From: a virus
Direction: 5' to 3' (one strand)
DNA: 20,495 bases
IMG/VR virus record: IMGVR_UViG_3300025138_010099
Span: 1-20,495 of that record
The notes beneath the pieces were generated by a model that saw nothing but the letters and a program-made list of their open reading frames with translations, did no database searches and was not told where the DNA came from. Positions within the stretch are counted from its first letter, which is position 1; each line of letters opens with the position of its first letter. Made by a program: the position numbers and the translations under genes. This document shows, piece after piece, positions 7,541 through 14,601 of the stretch.

Positions 7541-9023
7541 AATTAAAGAAGATATATCTTCAAGATTTATAAAAAAATACCTTTCAAGGGGTACACCTGA
7601 AGTTTTTTTAGATGTAGAAGATATAGAATCATATAGTGATAGAGATAAAGCTATACTTATATTCCTAGATGAAGAACATGGAGTTACGATAAGTGATAAA
7701 TTAGCAAAAGGTATTAAAGGTAAATCATCAGCTGATATAATTAAATACTTTAAGGATGAAGATTATGAGTATATATCCTATGGTGTGATGAGAAAACAAT
7801 TAAATGTTCCTGCAGTTACAGGATTTACATGGGATGAATCAGGATCACCTGGAGATAATGGTGAATATTGGTACGCTTATAAAAGAAGGGAAAGGGATTT
7901 AAATAAAATATGGAGTAAAAATTACCCAGAACTTAATATTCCGGAGTTTAATAAGGCCAATTATGACACAATATCTCTGGTAGCAAAAGAGTTAGATGAT
8001 TACTATCGTGATATAGCAAGGGGGCAAAAAGGAAGAGATTTAGAGGTTAGTTATGAAGAGTATGCTGATATGTGGGTTCAAGCCTTAAAAGGTAAAAATG
8101 ATGATGAAGGAGTGCCGTTTAAACTTAAAGAAGTAGAAAGAAAAGTTGGAGATGTTAAAGTTGTAGATGGAACAAAATCTGTTGTAACTAAAATAAACCC
8201 TGAAACTGGGTCCGTTACTTGGGATATAACCACCGTTCCTGCTCTTGATTCTACTTATAAAGAATTTGATGAGTTAAGAAAATATATTACTAAATTATCT
8301 CGTGATACTAAAGATAAAGTAATTGATGATATTGCAGATGATATTAAAAACTCATTTAATCAATACAGGACTCATCTTAGAAAAAATTATTATGAAGCAT
8401 ATAAAAAAATAATTAGAGAAAATAATATAGACGAAAGAGTTTCTTTTGATGATATATTAGATTTAAGAGCTGATAAAGCAGATTTAGAAGATAGAATTTC
8501 ACAATTATATAGAGATATGGAGCAAGAAGCTGAACCAGAAGGTGGGCCAATTGCAGACAGATATGGTGATGAATTAGAAAAATTAGAAGCTAAATTATAC
8601 AGAGTTAGTAAACAAATTAATGACTATGATATGAATGAATCAGTAGTTACTGAATCTAAAGGTGCTAAAAATTATTTTGATGATTTAAAATTTAATTACC
8701 AAAAAGCATTTAGATATTTAGATGCTGATGAAAAAGAAGAATATAAACAATTAGCTAAAGATTTCTTTTCTAAGTTAAATGAAATGTCAACATCAGGGGG
8801 AGCAGGAGCATATTTAACGAAGTATGCTTTTAAATTACCTAAAAAACAAGAAAAAATTGTACCTGAAGGAGTAGGTGCTACATTAGGACCGGGTCCTAAA
8901 GCAAGTGAAGAAGGAGTAAAAGATAATGCATATATAAAGCAATTTAAGTATAAATTAGTACCTAAAGACAAAAATGGAAACTATGTTCAAAAGGGTAGTG
9001 GTTTAGAGGTAAAAAACTTTTAA
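7524..9023 (+). CDS. Hypothetical phage protein, possible prohead or virion component
   Basis: A 499-residue hydrophilic protein with alternating acidic and basic helices. It opens with MEYKYKIKED, nearly shared with the next gene (MYNYKLKED). Both lie in the portal-protease interval, so a common N-terminal targeting peptide is possible. The middle contains long predicted helices (residues about 255-375). Near the C-terminus, LNEMSTSGGAGAYLTKYAFKLP followed by GVGATLGPGP resembles a Gly-rich 'EMST(T)GGGAGA' segment that I recall in other marine phage head-region proteins. No enzyme motif is seen. Its start lies inside the end of the preceding gene (17-base overlap), and it ends 1 base before the next. 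Function unknown. Confidence 0.72.
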   Translation: MEYKYKIKEDISSRFIKKYLSRGTPEVFLDVEDIESYSDRDKAILIFLDEEHGVTISDKLAKGIKGKSSADIIKYFKDEDYEYISYGVMRKQLNVPAVTGFTWDESGSPGDNGEYWYAYKRRERDLNKIWSKNYPELNIPEFNKANYDTISLVAKELDDYYRDIARGQKGRDLEVSYEEYADMWVQALKGKNDDEGVPFKLKEVERKVGDVKVVDGTKSVVTKINPETGSVTWDITTVPALDSTYKEFDELRKYITKLSRDTKDKVIDDIADDIKNSFNQYRTHLRKNYYEAYKKIIRENNIDERVSFDDILDLRADKADLEDRISQLYRDMEQEAEPEGGPIADRYGDELEKLEAKLYRVSKQINDYDMNESVVTESKGAKNYFDDLKFNYQKAFRYLDADEKEEYKQLAKDFFSKLNEMSTSGGAGAYLTKYAFKLPKKQEKIVPEGVGATLGPGPKASEEGVKDNAYIKQFKYKLVPKDKNGNYVQKGSGLEVKNF

Positions 9024-9024
9024 T

Positions 9025-9249
9025 ATGTATAATTATAAATTAAAAGAAGATAAAACAAAAAAATTCCATGATGAACGAATTATGGTTTTTGATGATTTAG
9101 AACTTAGATTAGATAATATAAAAAAATTAATACGTCAATCCAAAATTGAAACTATAAAATATTATAGAGAAAATCCCACAAGTTTTAATGTTTTTAAACC
9201 AACAGATTTAATTAGGGATTATATAAAAGATATTGAAACATTATTATAA
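9025..9249 (+). CDS. Small hypothetical phage protein
   Basis: A 74-residue protein with an N-terminus (MYNYKLKED) like that of the preceding 499-residue protein. The remainder is helical: DLELRLDNIKKLIRQSKIET, then KYYRENPTSFNVFKPTDLIRDYIKDIETLL. The PTD..RDYI.DI pattern looks like a conserved phage small-protein motif, but I cannot name the family. It is placed 1 base after the previous stop and 5 bases before the next start, so it belongs to the same transcript. By size and place it could be the counterpart of a small T4 prohead-core protein (gp67/gp68), though no homology is visible. Confidence 0.65.
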   Translation: MYNYKLKEDKTKKFHDERIMVFDDLELRLDNIKKLIRQSKIETIKYYRENPTSFNVFKPTDLIRDYIKDIETLL

Positions 9250-9254
9250 AAAAC

Positions 9255-10808
9255 ATGAAAAACTCAGAAAAAATATTTGAATCCGTAAAAAAAGGATTAA
9301 TTAATGAAAATCTAACAGGATACGTAGATTTACAACCAATTAGTAATTTAGAAGCTTCTCCAAAAGAAGACTTTGAAAATAAATTTGCTGCATTTTTAGC
9401 AGAAGATAAAAAGAAAGATGATGAAGCTGTAAAAGTTGAAGAAAAAAAGGTTTCTAAACATGTTGAAGAATTAGAATCTCATAATTTTGATTATAAAGAT
9501 CCTAAAAATTTAGATAATCAAATTGGTCAAGAAGTAATGAATGGTGTTTATTTTGAATCAAAACAAAACCCTGATAAAACTATCGAAGAAATAAAAGAAA
9601 TGGTTTCTAAAAATTTAGCTAAAGATGGTCAATATTATATAAAAAATGCTGCTTTTGGTGTTAAAGGTATTGGATATCAAGAAACTGAATTAGAAGAAGT
9701 ATCTGGTAAACATGCCTCTAGTGGGTATTCAGATAAACTAAAAAAAGTAGTTAAAGAATCTTTAATGGGAGGAAGTATAGTATCTACAGGTAACCCAAAT
9801 TCAATATCTTCTCAACAAAATGAAATAGTAAAAGAAATTGCGGATGAAGTAGATGAAAGCTATGATGAATTTCAAAGAGATGATAAAGGTGCTAAAGATG
9901 TAGATAAAAAAGATAAAGGTGAAGAAGATGCATATGGTGCAGGAGTAGCTAAAGGAGAAAAAATAGAAAAGAAAAAAATGAAAAAAGAATCAATTGATTC
10001 TAAACTAGCAGAAATAGGTAAAGAAGCTGAAGCTGTAAAATTAGAAGCTCAATTAAATTACTTACATGATCATATTGTTGAAAAAGTTGATAGAGTAAAT
10101 TCAATTAATGAGGATGAAAACCTTCAAGAATTAATTGATAAGTCTAAAATGAAACAAATGCAGAAAGAAATAAGGCTTTTAGAAAAAAGAAAAGCTAAGA
10201 TGGAAAAGATATATGAAAAAATGTGTGGTAAAAAATACCAAAAAGAAGAAATTGTAGACGAAGAAATGGTTAATGGGGTTGAAGTAGAAGAAGTATCTTT
10301 AGAAAATGAATCTGCTTATGCTATTAACGAAGGGGGGTTCGATACAGGTGGAACATCTGATTTTGGTGTTGATTCAGACCCAGTATGGGAAATTCCTAGT
10401 GATGCAAAGGATGTTAGTTTAGAACCTTTTGCTGGTAAATTTGTAATAGCAACCGGAGGAGGAGGCCAATCAGGTAACCCAAAAATAAACCAAATTACAC
10501 CCGTTGAAAAAGATTCTAAACAGGGTTGGAAAAAACTAAAAACTTTAGAATTAAAACCAAGTGCATATTTAAGTGATTTTGGTAAGGTAAAAGGTTATTT
10601 TAAAAAAGATAAAAGTGATCCTGATTTCGAAGCTAAAAAGGCAGCAATAAATTATACCATGAAGCCTGAAGATAGAGATAAAAAAAAGAAAGTAAGAGCA
10701 GCTATACAATCCGGAGATTTATCAACTCTTACTTTTAAGAAAAAAGATGGTCAAATGAGTAATCTAAAAGATGATCCTATAAAAAACGTACTTGCATCAA
10801 GTAAATAA
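9255..10808 (+). CDS. Large charged hypothetical protein upstream of prohead protease
   Basis: A 517-residue protein with a strongly acidic and Lys-rich composition. The N-terminus is amphipathic (MKNSEKIFESVKKGLINENL). A block around residues 115-150 (MVSKNLAKDGQYYIKNAAFGVKG is its core) resembles a conserved segment I recall from marine phage proteins. Then come a polar linker, a coiled-coil stretch (residues about 250-330, including MQKEIRLLEKRKAKMEKIYEK) and a Gly-containing C-terminal domain (residues about 360-517). No enzyme motif, signal peptide or membrane segment is seen. Composition and place just before gp21 suggest a core or scaffold-associated or internal head protein. It ends 3 bases before gp21. 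Confidence 0.7.
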   Translation: MKNSEKIFESVKKGLINENLTGYVDLQPISNLEASPKEDFENKFAAFLAEDKKKDDEAVKVEEKKVSKHVEELESHNFDYKDPKNLDNQIGQEVMNGVYFESKQNPDKTIEEIKEMVSKNLAKDGQYYIKNAAFGVKGIGYQETELEEVSGKHASSGYSDKLKKVVKESLMGGSIVSTGNPNSISSQQNEIVKEIADEVDESYDEFQRDDKGAKDVDKKDKGEEDAYGAGVAKGEKIEKKKMKKESIDSKLAEIGKEAEAVKLEAQLNYLHDHIVEKVDRVNSINEDENLQELIDKSKMKQMQKEIRLLEKRKAKMEKIYEKMCGKKYQKEEIVDEEMVNGVEVEEVSLENESAYAINEGGFDTGGTSDFGVDSDPVWEIPSDAKDVSLEPFAGKFVIATGGGGQSGNPKINQITPVEKDSKQGWKKLKTLELKPSAYLSDFGKVKGYFKKDKSDPDFEAKKAAINYTMKPEDRDKKKKVRAAIQSGDLSTLTFKKKDGQMSNLKDDPIKNVLASSK

Positions 10809-10811
10809 TTT

Positions 10812-11417
10812 ATGAGCAAAAAACTATTAATAGAAACTCATACTGTAAAAATTTCACCTCTTCAATTAACAGAAAATGTTAATAAAAAGACGGGTAATCT
10901 AATAGTTGAAGGTGTATTAGCTACTGCCGAAGTTAAAAATGGTAATGGTAGATATTATTCTAAAGGCTTGTGGGATAGAGAAATGGATAAATATAATCAA
11001 TTAATCCAAGAAAGACGTTCAATGGGGGAATTAGACCACCCCGAATCTTCAGTTATAAATTTACAAAATGTATCTCATCTAATCTCAGAATATTGGTGGG
11101 ATGGAGATAATGTAATGGGTAAAATAGAAATTTTACCTACTCCTTCAGGAAATATATTAAAAGAATTAATCAAAGCCGGTGTAACCGTAGGTGTTTCATC
11201 TCGTGGTATGGGTTCATTAGAAGAAAATGGTAATGTAATGGAAGTACAAGATGACTTTGAATTATTATGTTGGGATTTTGTTTCTACACCATCCAACCCA
11301 GGTTCATTTATGCATACTTTAAATGAAGGTAAAAAAATATTTACCTATGATTATACAAGTGTAAATGATGTTATAAGAGAAATCCTTTGTTCTAAAGGTT
11401 CTTGCCCTATCTGTTAA
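10812..11417 (+). CDS. gp21: Prohead core protease, T4 gp21-like (peptidase S77)
   Basis: A 201-residue serine protease, close to the 212 of T4 gp21. It matures the prohead by cutting gp22, gp23 and other core proteins. The characteristic NGNGRYY...LWDREM block is at residues 43-58. The catalytic His is H76 in GELDHPE, the nucleophile is one of S129/S130 in GVSSRG, and D155 in CWDFVSTPS fits the third position. The last residues (CSKGSCPIC) hold three cysteines, with two more Cys-free lengths typical of relatives; this tail is unusual and could be a metal or redox site. It sits directly upstream of its substrates gp22 and gp23, as in T4. Confidence 0.93.
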   Translation: MSKKLLIETHTVKISPLQLTENVNKKTGNLIVEGVLATAEVKNGNGRYYSKGLWDREMDKYNQLIQERRSMGELDHPESSVINLQNVSHLISEYWWDGDNVMGKIEILPTPSGNILKELIKAGVTVGVSSRGMGSLEENGNVMEVQDDFELLCWDFVSTPSNPGSFMHTLNEGKKIFTYDYTSVNDVIREILCSKGSCPIC

Positions 11418-11537
11418 TCTTACAAAATACTCATATACGTATCACCATAATATGCCATCTCTATATGGTATTAAATAAAGTATAACTTACCCTATTACGT
11501 TTCTAATAAACGTATTTCACAAACAAATTTTGCGATT
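11418..11537 (+). promoter_or_regulatory. Non-coding leader of gp22 with two potential hairpins
   Basis: A 120-base gap without a gene, unusual in this tightly packed block. It contains a 7-base-pair stem (11452-11458 with 11465-11471, one G-U pair, 6-base loop) and a second perfect 7-base-pair stem (TACGTTT 11496-11502 with AAACGTA 11508-11514, loop CTAAT). An 8-base palindrome ATACGTAT is at 11435-11442. The second hairpin is not followed by a T-run, so it is not a standard terminator. The ATATTTATAA motif is absent here. It may regulate gp22 expression; that is inference. Confidence 0.4.
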
Positions 11538-12647
11538 ATGTCAAACAACAGAGATTTGCTTAAAGAAGCAATTGCAGATGCTAAGGCTGTAAAAGAAACA
11601 GCAATAACAAATGCCAAAGCCGCTTTAGAAGAAGCTTTTACTCCACATTTGAAATCTATGTTATCTGCTAAATTAGAAGAAATGGATAAAGAAGACGTTG
11701 AAGAAAAATACGATAAGTATGAAGAAGACGACGTTAAAGAAGAAATTTCTACTGAATTAGATGAAGATAAAAAAGAAGACAAAGATGAAGTTAAAGAATC
11801 TAAAAAAGAGGAAAACAAAGTTGACGAAGAAGTTAACTTAGACGAATTACTTGCAGAAATCAATGAAGACGAAGAGGTAATTGAATCTAAAGAAATTGAA
11901 GAAACTGAAAAAGTAACTGAAGAAGAAGAAGTCGAAGACGAAATTGAAGTCAAAGACGAAGAATCTGAAGGTGAAATGGAAGATGATGAAGTTGATTTAG
12001 AGGATATGTCGGAAGACGACCTTAAAGGATTTATTGAAGATGTAATTAAGGACATGGTAGAAGCTGGAGAATTGGAAGCTGGTGATGAAATGGAAATGGA
12101 TGATGAAGAATCAGACATGGATATAGATATCGAAGTAGAAGATGAAGAAGTAGAAGTCATGGAAGAAGAAAAAGAAGAAAAGTTAGAGGAAATGGATGAA
12201 GTAAGCTGGAATGAGAAAAACAACCCTACAAGAGGAGCTAGTAAAAAAGAACTAGACCCTAAAAAGGTTGGACAATCAACTTCTGCTTATGCCGTTAATT
12301 TAAAAGAAGCTTTAGCCCAAGTAGACGAACTTAAAGAAGAAATTAAAGAAGTTAATCTATTAAATGCTAAATTACTTTACACTAACAAAATCTTTAAAGC
12401 TAAAAATTTATCTGAAGATAAAAAATTAAGAGTATTAAAAGCTTTTGATAAGGCATCAACAGTTAAAGAGGCAAAAGTTGTCTTTGAAACATTAAATGAA
12501 GGAATAACTGATAAAGTTAGTAAATCAATTAATGAAGTAAAAGGTAGCGCATCTAAAGTAACAGGTACAGCTCCTAGTGCTAAACAACCAATCGTTGAAA
12601 GCGATGCTATGGTTGATAGATTTAAAAAATTAGCTGGAATAATTTAA
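11538..12647 (+). CDS. gp22: Prohead core scaffolding protein, T4 gp22-like
   Basis: A 369-residue, extremely acidic protein with long runs of Glu and Asp from about residue 50 to 225, as expected for the scaffold around which gp23 assembles and which gp21 later degrades. Landmarks are VNLDELLAEINEDEE (about residues 97-112), a helical C-terminal domain (about 260-320) and the C-terminus VDRFKKLAGII, which resembles the conserved end of gp22 in other T4-like phages. It is longer than T4 gp22 (269), mainly through the acidic middle. Identification rests on composition, C-terminal motif and position between gp21 and gp23. A long Ser-rich frame on the opposite strand is only the complement of the GAA/GAT codons. 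Confidence 0.88.
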   Translation: MSNNRDLLKEAIADAKAVKETAITNAKAALEEAFTPHLKSMLSAKLEEMDKEDVEEKYDKYEEDDVKEEISTELDEDKKEDKDEVKESKKEENKVDEEVNLDELLAEINEDEEVIESKEIEETEKVTEEEEVEDEIEVKDEESEGEMEDDEVDLEDMSEDDLKGFIEDVIKDMVEAGELEAGDEMEMDDEESDMDIDIEVEDEEVEVMEEEKEEKLEEMDEVSWNEKNNPTRGASKKELDPKKVGQSTSAYAVNLKEALAQVDELKEEIKEVNLLNAKLLYTNKIFKAKNLSEDKKLRVLKAFDKASTVKEAKVVFETLNEGITDKVSKSINEVKGSASKVTGTAPSAKQPIVESDAMVDRFKKLAGII

Positions 12648-12672
12648 TTTTAACTAAAAAAAACTAATAACA

Positions 12673-14304
12673 ATGAGTTTACAAACTTTATTAGAAAGTG
12701 CAAACCCATATCACTCAGTACAAAGCGACGCTGCTAGACTATCTGAAAAGTGGGAAAAAACAGGTTTATTAGAAGGTTTAGGGGGGTCTCATAAAAATAA
12801 TATGGGAATGATCCTTGAAAACCAAGCTAAACAACTTGTAGTTGAAAGTTCACAAACTGGTGGAGGTGCCGCTTCTCAAGGTACATTTACTGCTGGTGTA
12901 GGTGAGCAATGGGCTGGTGTAGCCCTACCATTGGTAAGAAAAGTATTTGGACAAATTGCTGCTCAGGAATTTGTTTCTGTACAACCAATGAATTTACCAT
13001 CTGGACTAGTATTTTTCCTAGATTTCCAATATGGTACTGACAAAGCTCCATTTACTTCAGGAGGTTCTTTATATGGTAACGCTGGTGCGAATCCATTTGG
13101 AAATACTGCAACTGGAGGATTATATGGTGCTGGTAGATTTGGATATTCTATCAATGATACATCTTCAGCTCCAGGAGCAGGGAACGTTGCAACAAGTTCT
13201 GCTAACTGGTCTGATGTTAATTATGATTCAGAATTTTCAGCATCAATCGTTGCTGGATCTGTAGTATCAGTTAACGTAGTATTATCAACACTTAGTGCTA
13301 ACTATGATGCTGAAGCTATTAGAGCATTCAGATTAACAGGATCTAACGCTCCAACTGAAGCTCAACAATACCCACAGTTTACTAAAATTAGTGCTGATGG
13401 TAATGATATCGAGTTTATAGTGGATCAAAACTCTATTAACCCAGCTGCAGATACAATAGTATTCTATTCTCTACAGCCAACGGATCAATATAGAGGTGAT
13501 TTTGAAGATGGAAATGATTCTCTAAATGGAGAAAATACTCCAATTTCTATCCCAGAAATTAACGTACAGATGAAATCATCTGCTATCGTTGCTAAAACTA
13601 GAAAACTAAAAGCTGTATGGACTCCTGAGTTTGCTCAAGACCTTAACGCTTATCATGCTCTAGATGCTGAAGCTGAATTAACTTCAATCTTAAGTGAGTA
13701 CATTTCATTAGAAATTGACTTAGAAATTTTAGATATGTTAATTGATTCTGCTGCTGCTGGAACAGAAGTATGGTCAGCTGTTAATAATAGATCAATTGCT
13801 CAAAATGCTAACGGTACAGTTAGTGATTTAGGTTTCTATAATAGCCAAGGACAATGGTTCCAAACTTTAGGAACTAAAATCCAAAAACTATCTAACATCA
13901 TCCACCAAAGAACGTTAAGAGGTGGTGCAAACTTCCTAGTATGTTCTCCAACTGTAGGTACAATCTTAGAATCAATTCCAGGATTTGCTGCTGATTCAGA
14001 TGGTGATACTTCAAAAGCTAGTTATGCATTTGGTGTACAGAAAGTAGGTGCTTTAAATAGCAGACAAAAAGTTTATAAGAACCCATATATGACTGAAAAC
14101 AAAATTCTATTAGGATTTAGAGGAGGTCAGTTCTTAGAAGCTGGTGCTGTTTTTGCCCCATACATTCCGTTAATCATGACTCCACTAGTATATGATCCAG
14201 ACACTTTCACTCCAAGAAAAGGATTATTAACTAGATATGCTAAGAAAATGGTTAGACCAGAATTCTATGGTATCATAGAAGTAAATGGTTTAAACACTCT
14301 ATAA
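12673..14304 (+). CDS. gp23: Major capsid protein, T4 gp23-like
   Basis: A 543-residue protein that forms the hexameric head lattice (T4: 521). Strong family stretches are GLLEGLGG (31-38, T4 PLLEGEGL), MILENQAK (46-53, T4 KIFENQEK), VSVQPMNLPSGLVF (T4 CGVQPMNSPTGQVF) and RKLKAVWTPEFAQDLNAYHA followed by LDAEAEL (T4 RQLKAAYSIELAQDLRAVHG, MDADAEL). The expected gp21 cleavage site by alignment with T4 FLTE|AEIGG is VVE58|S59SQTGG. The start at 12673 follows an A-rich leader (CTAAAAAAAACTAATAACA), the kind linked to strong translation in Bacteroidetes, with no Shine-Dalgarno sequence. It uses more C-ending codons than its neighbours, consistent with high expression. A strong terminator follows. 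Confidence 0.97.
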   Translation: MSLQTLLESANPYHSVQSDAARLSEKWEKTGLLEGLGGSHKNNMGMILENQAKQLVVESSQTGGGAASQGTFTAGVGEQWAGVALPLVRKVFGQIAAQEFVSVQPMNLPSGLVFFLDFQYGTDKAPFTSGGSLYGNAGANPFGNTATGGLYGAGRFGYSINDTSSAPGAGNVATSSANWSDVNYDSEFSASIVAGSVVSVNVVLSTLSANYDAEAIRAFRLTGSNAPTEAQQYPQFTKISADGNDIEFIVDQNSINPAADTIVFYSLQPTDQYRGDFEDGNDSLNGENTPISIPEINVQMKSSAIVAKTRKLKAVWTPEFAQDLNAYHALDAEAELTSILSEYISLEIDLEILDMLIDSAAAGTEVWSAVNNRSIAQNANGTVSDLGFYNSQGQWFQTLGTKIQKLSNIIHQRTLRGGANFLVCSPTVGTILESIPGFAADSDGDTSKASYAFGVQKVGALNSRQKVYKNPYMTENKILLGFRGGQFLEAGAVFAPYIPLIMTPLVYDPDTFTPRKGLLTRYAKKMVRPEFYGIIEVNGLNTL

Positions 14305-14332
14305 GCAGTAGTTTAGATTAATTCTAAAAATT

Positions 14333-14358
14333 AACCCGGCCTTGTGCCGGGTTTTTTT
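14333..14358 (+). terminator. Rho-independent terminator after gp23
   Basis: A GC-rich perfect stem, CCCGGC (14335-14340) with GCCGGG (14346-14351), 5-base loop CTTGT, extended by two A-T pairs and followed by seven T (14352-14358). It lies 30 bases after the gp23 stop and is by far the most GC-rich hairpin in the window. Confidence 0.93.
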
Positions 14359-14366
14359 ATCTTAAA

Positions 14367-14376
14367 ATATTTATGA
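14367..14376 (+). promoter_or_regulatory. Late-promoter-like motif variant ATATTTATGA
   Basis: A near-exact motif copy (A to G at position 9) just after the gp23 terminator and 225 bases before gp13. It is too far upstream to set the gp13 leader alone; it could drive a longer transcript covering the whole control region. Confidence 0.35.
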
Positions 14377-14552
14377 TTAACAACATTTTATAATTATATT
14401 ACTACTTATCTCATTATATCATTATATTAAATTATAACCGTTTTTTAACGTAGCTTTATTATTTACTATAATTTTTAATATAACTTATAATATAAAAAAG
14501 TTATAGTATTAAAGGCGCACATTAACCAAATTAATGGTCACCTTGGAGTCCT

Positions 14553-14562
14553 ATATTTATAA
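14553..14562 (+). promoter_or_regulatory. Late-promoter-like motif ATATTTATAA
   Basis: An exact motif copy, 39 bases before the gp13 start and the first of two close copies. It directly follows the locally GC-richer island. Confidence 0.5.
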
Positions 14563-14579
14563 TAATAAAAAATAATTTA

Positions 14580-14589
14580 ATATTTATAA
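14580..14589 (+). promoter_or_regulatory. Late-promoter-like motif ATATTTATAA, with overlapping TATAAATA
   Basis: A second exact copy, 12 bases before the gp13 ATG. As at 6648, the following bases also create the T4 late core TATAAATA on the + strand (14585-14592). The doubled motif suggests two start sites or strong expression. Confidence 0.55.
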
Positions 14590-14601
14590 ATAAAATATAA
14601 T

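Larger units (their letters stand above)
14359..14601 (+). promoter_or_regulatory. Non-coding control region between gp23 and gp13
   Basis: The gap from the gp23 stop to gp13 is 297 bases; after the terminator it holds no gene. It contains three motif copies, and a long A/T hairpin: ACTATAA plus TTTTT (14465-14476) pairs with AAAAA and TTATAGT (14495-14507), with one bulged G at 14500. A short island richer in G+C (about 14513-14551) follows, with a CATTAA/TTAATG inverted repeat. In such AT-rich DNA the long hairpin could arise by chance. I read the region as the promoter and leader zone of the neck-gene transcript. Confidence 0.5.

Noticed and set aside
8696-8971. Minus-strand open frame opposite the 499-residue gene
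   Set aside because: It is a shadow of a long, codon-consistent + strand gene with no upstream motif or family resemblance.
11496-11514. Hairpin before gp22 as a rho-independent terminator
   Set aside because: The stem is AT-rich and is not followed by a T-run, unlike the clear terminator after gp23.
11495-12223. Long (242-codon) Ser-rich open frame on the minus strand opposite gp22
   Set aside because: Its Ser/Ile/Thr runs are exactly the complement of the GAA/GAC/GAT-rich acidic codons of gp22. There is no leader signal and no protein-like pattern.
13031-13264. A + strand open frame inside gp23 in another phase
   Set aside because: It falls within conserved capsid coding sequence. The Leu-rich repeat look comes from the gp23 Gly/Ser/Thr codons read out of frame.
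14359-14601. Possible small gene or tRNA in the gp23-gp13 gap
   Set aside because: All frames are broken by frequent stops, and no cloverleaf or TTCRA-like arm was found on reading either strand.
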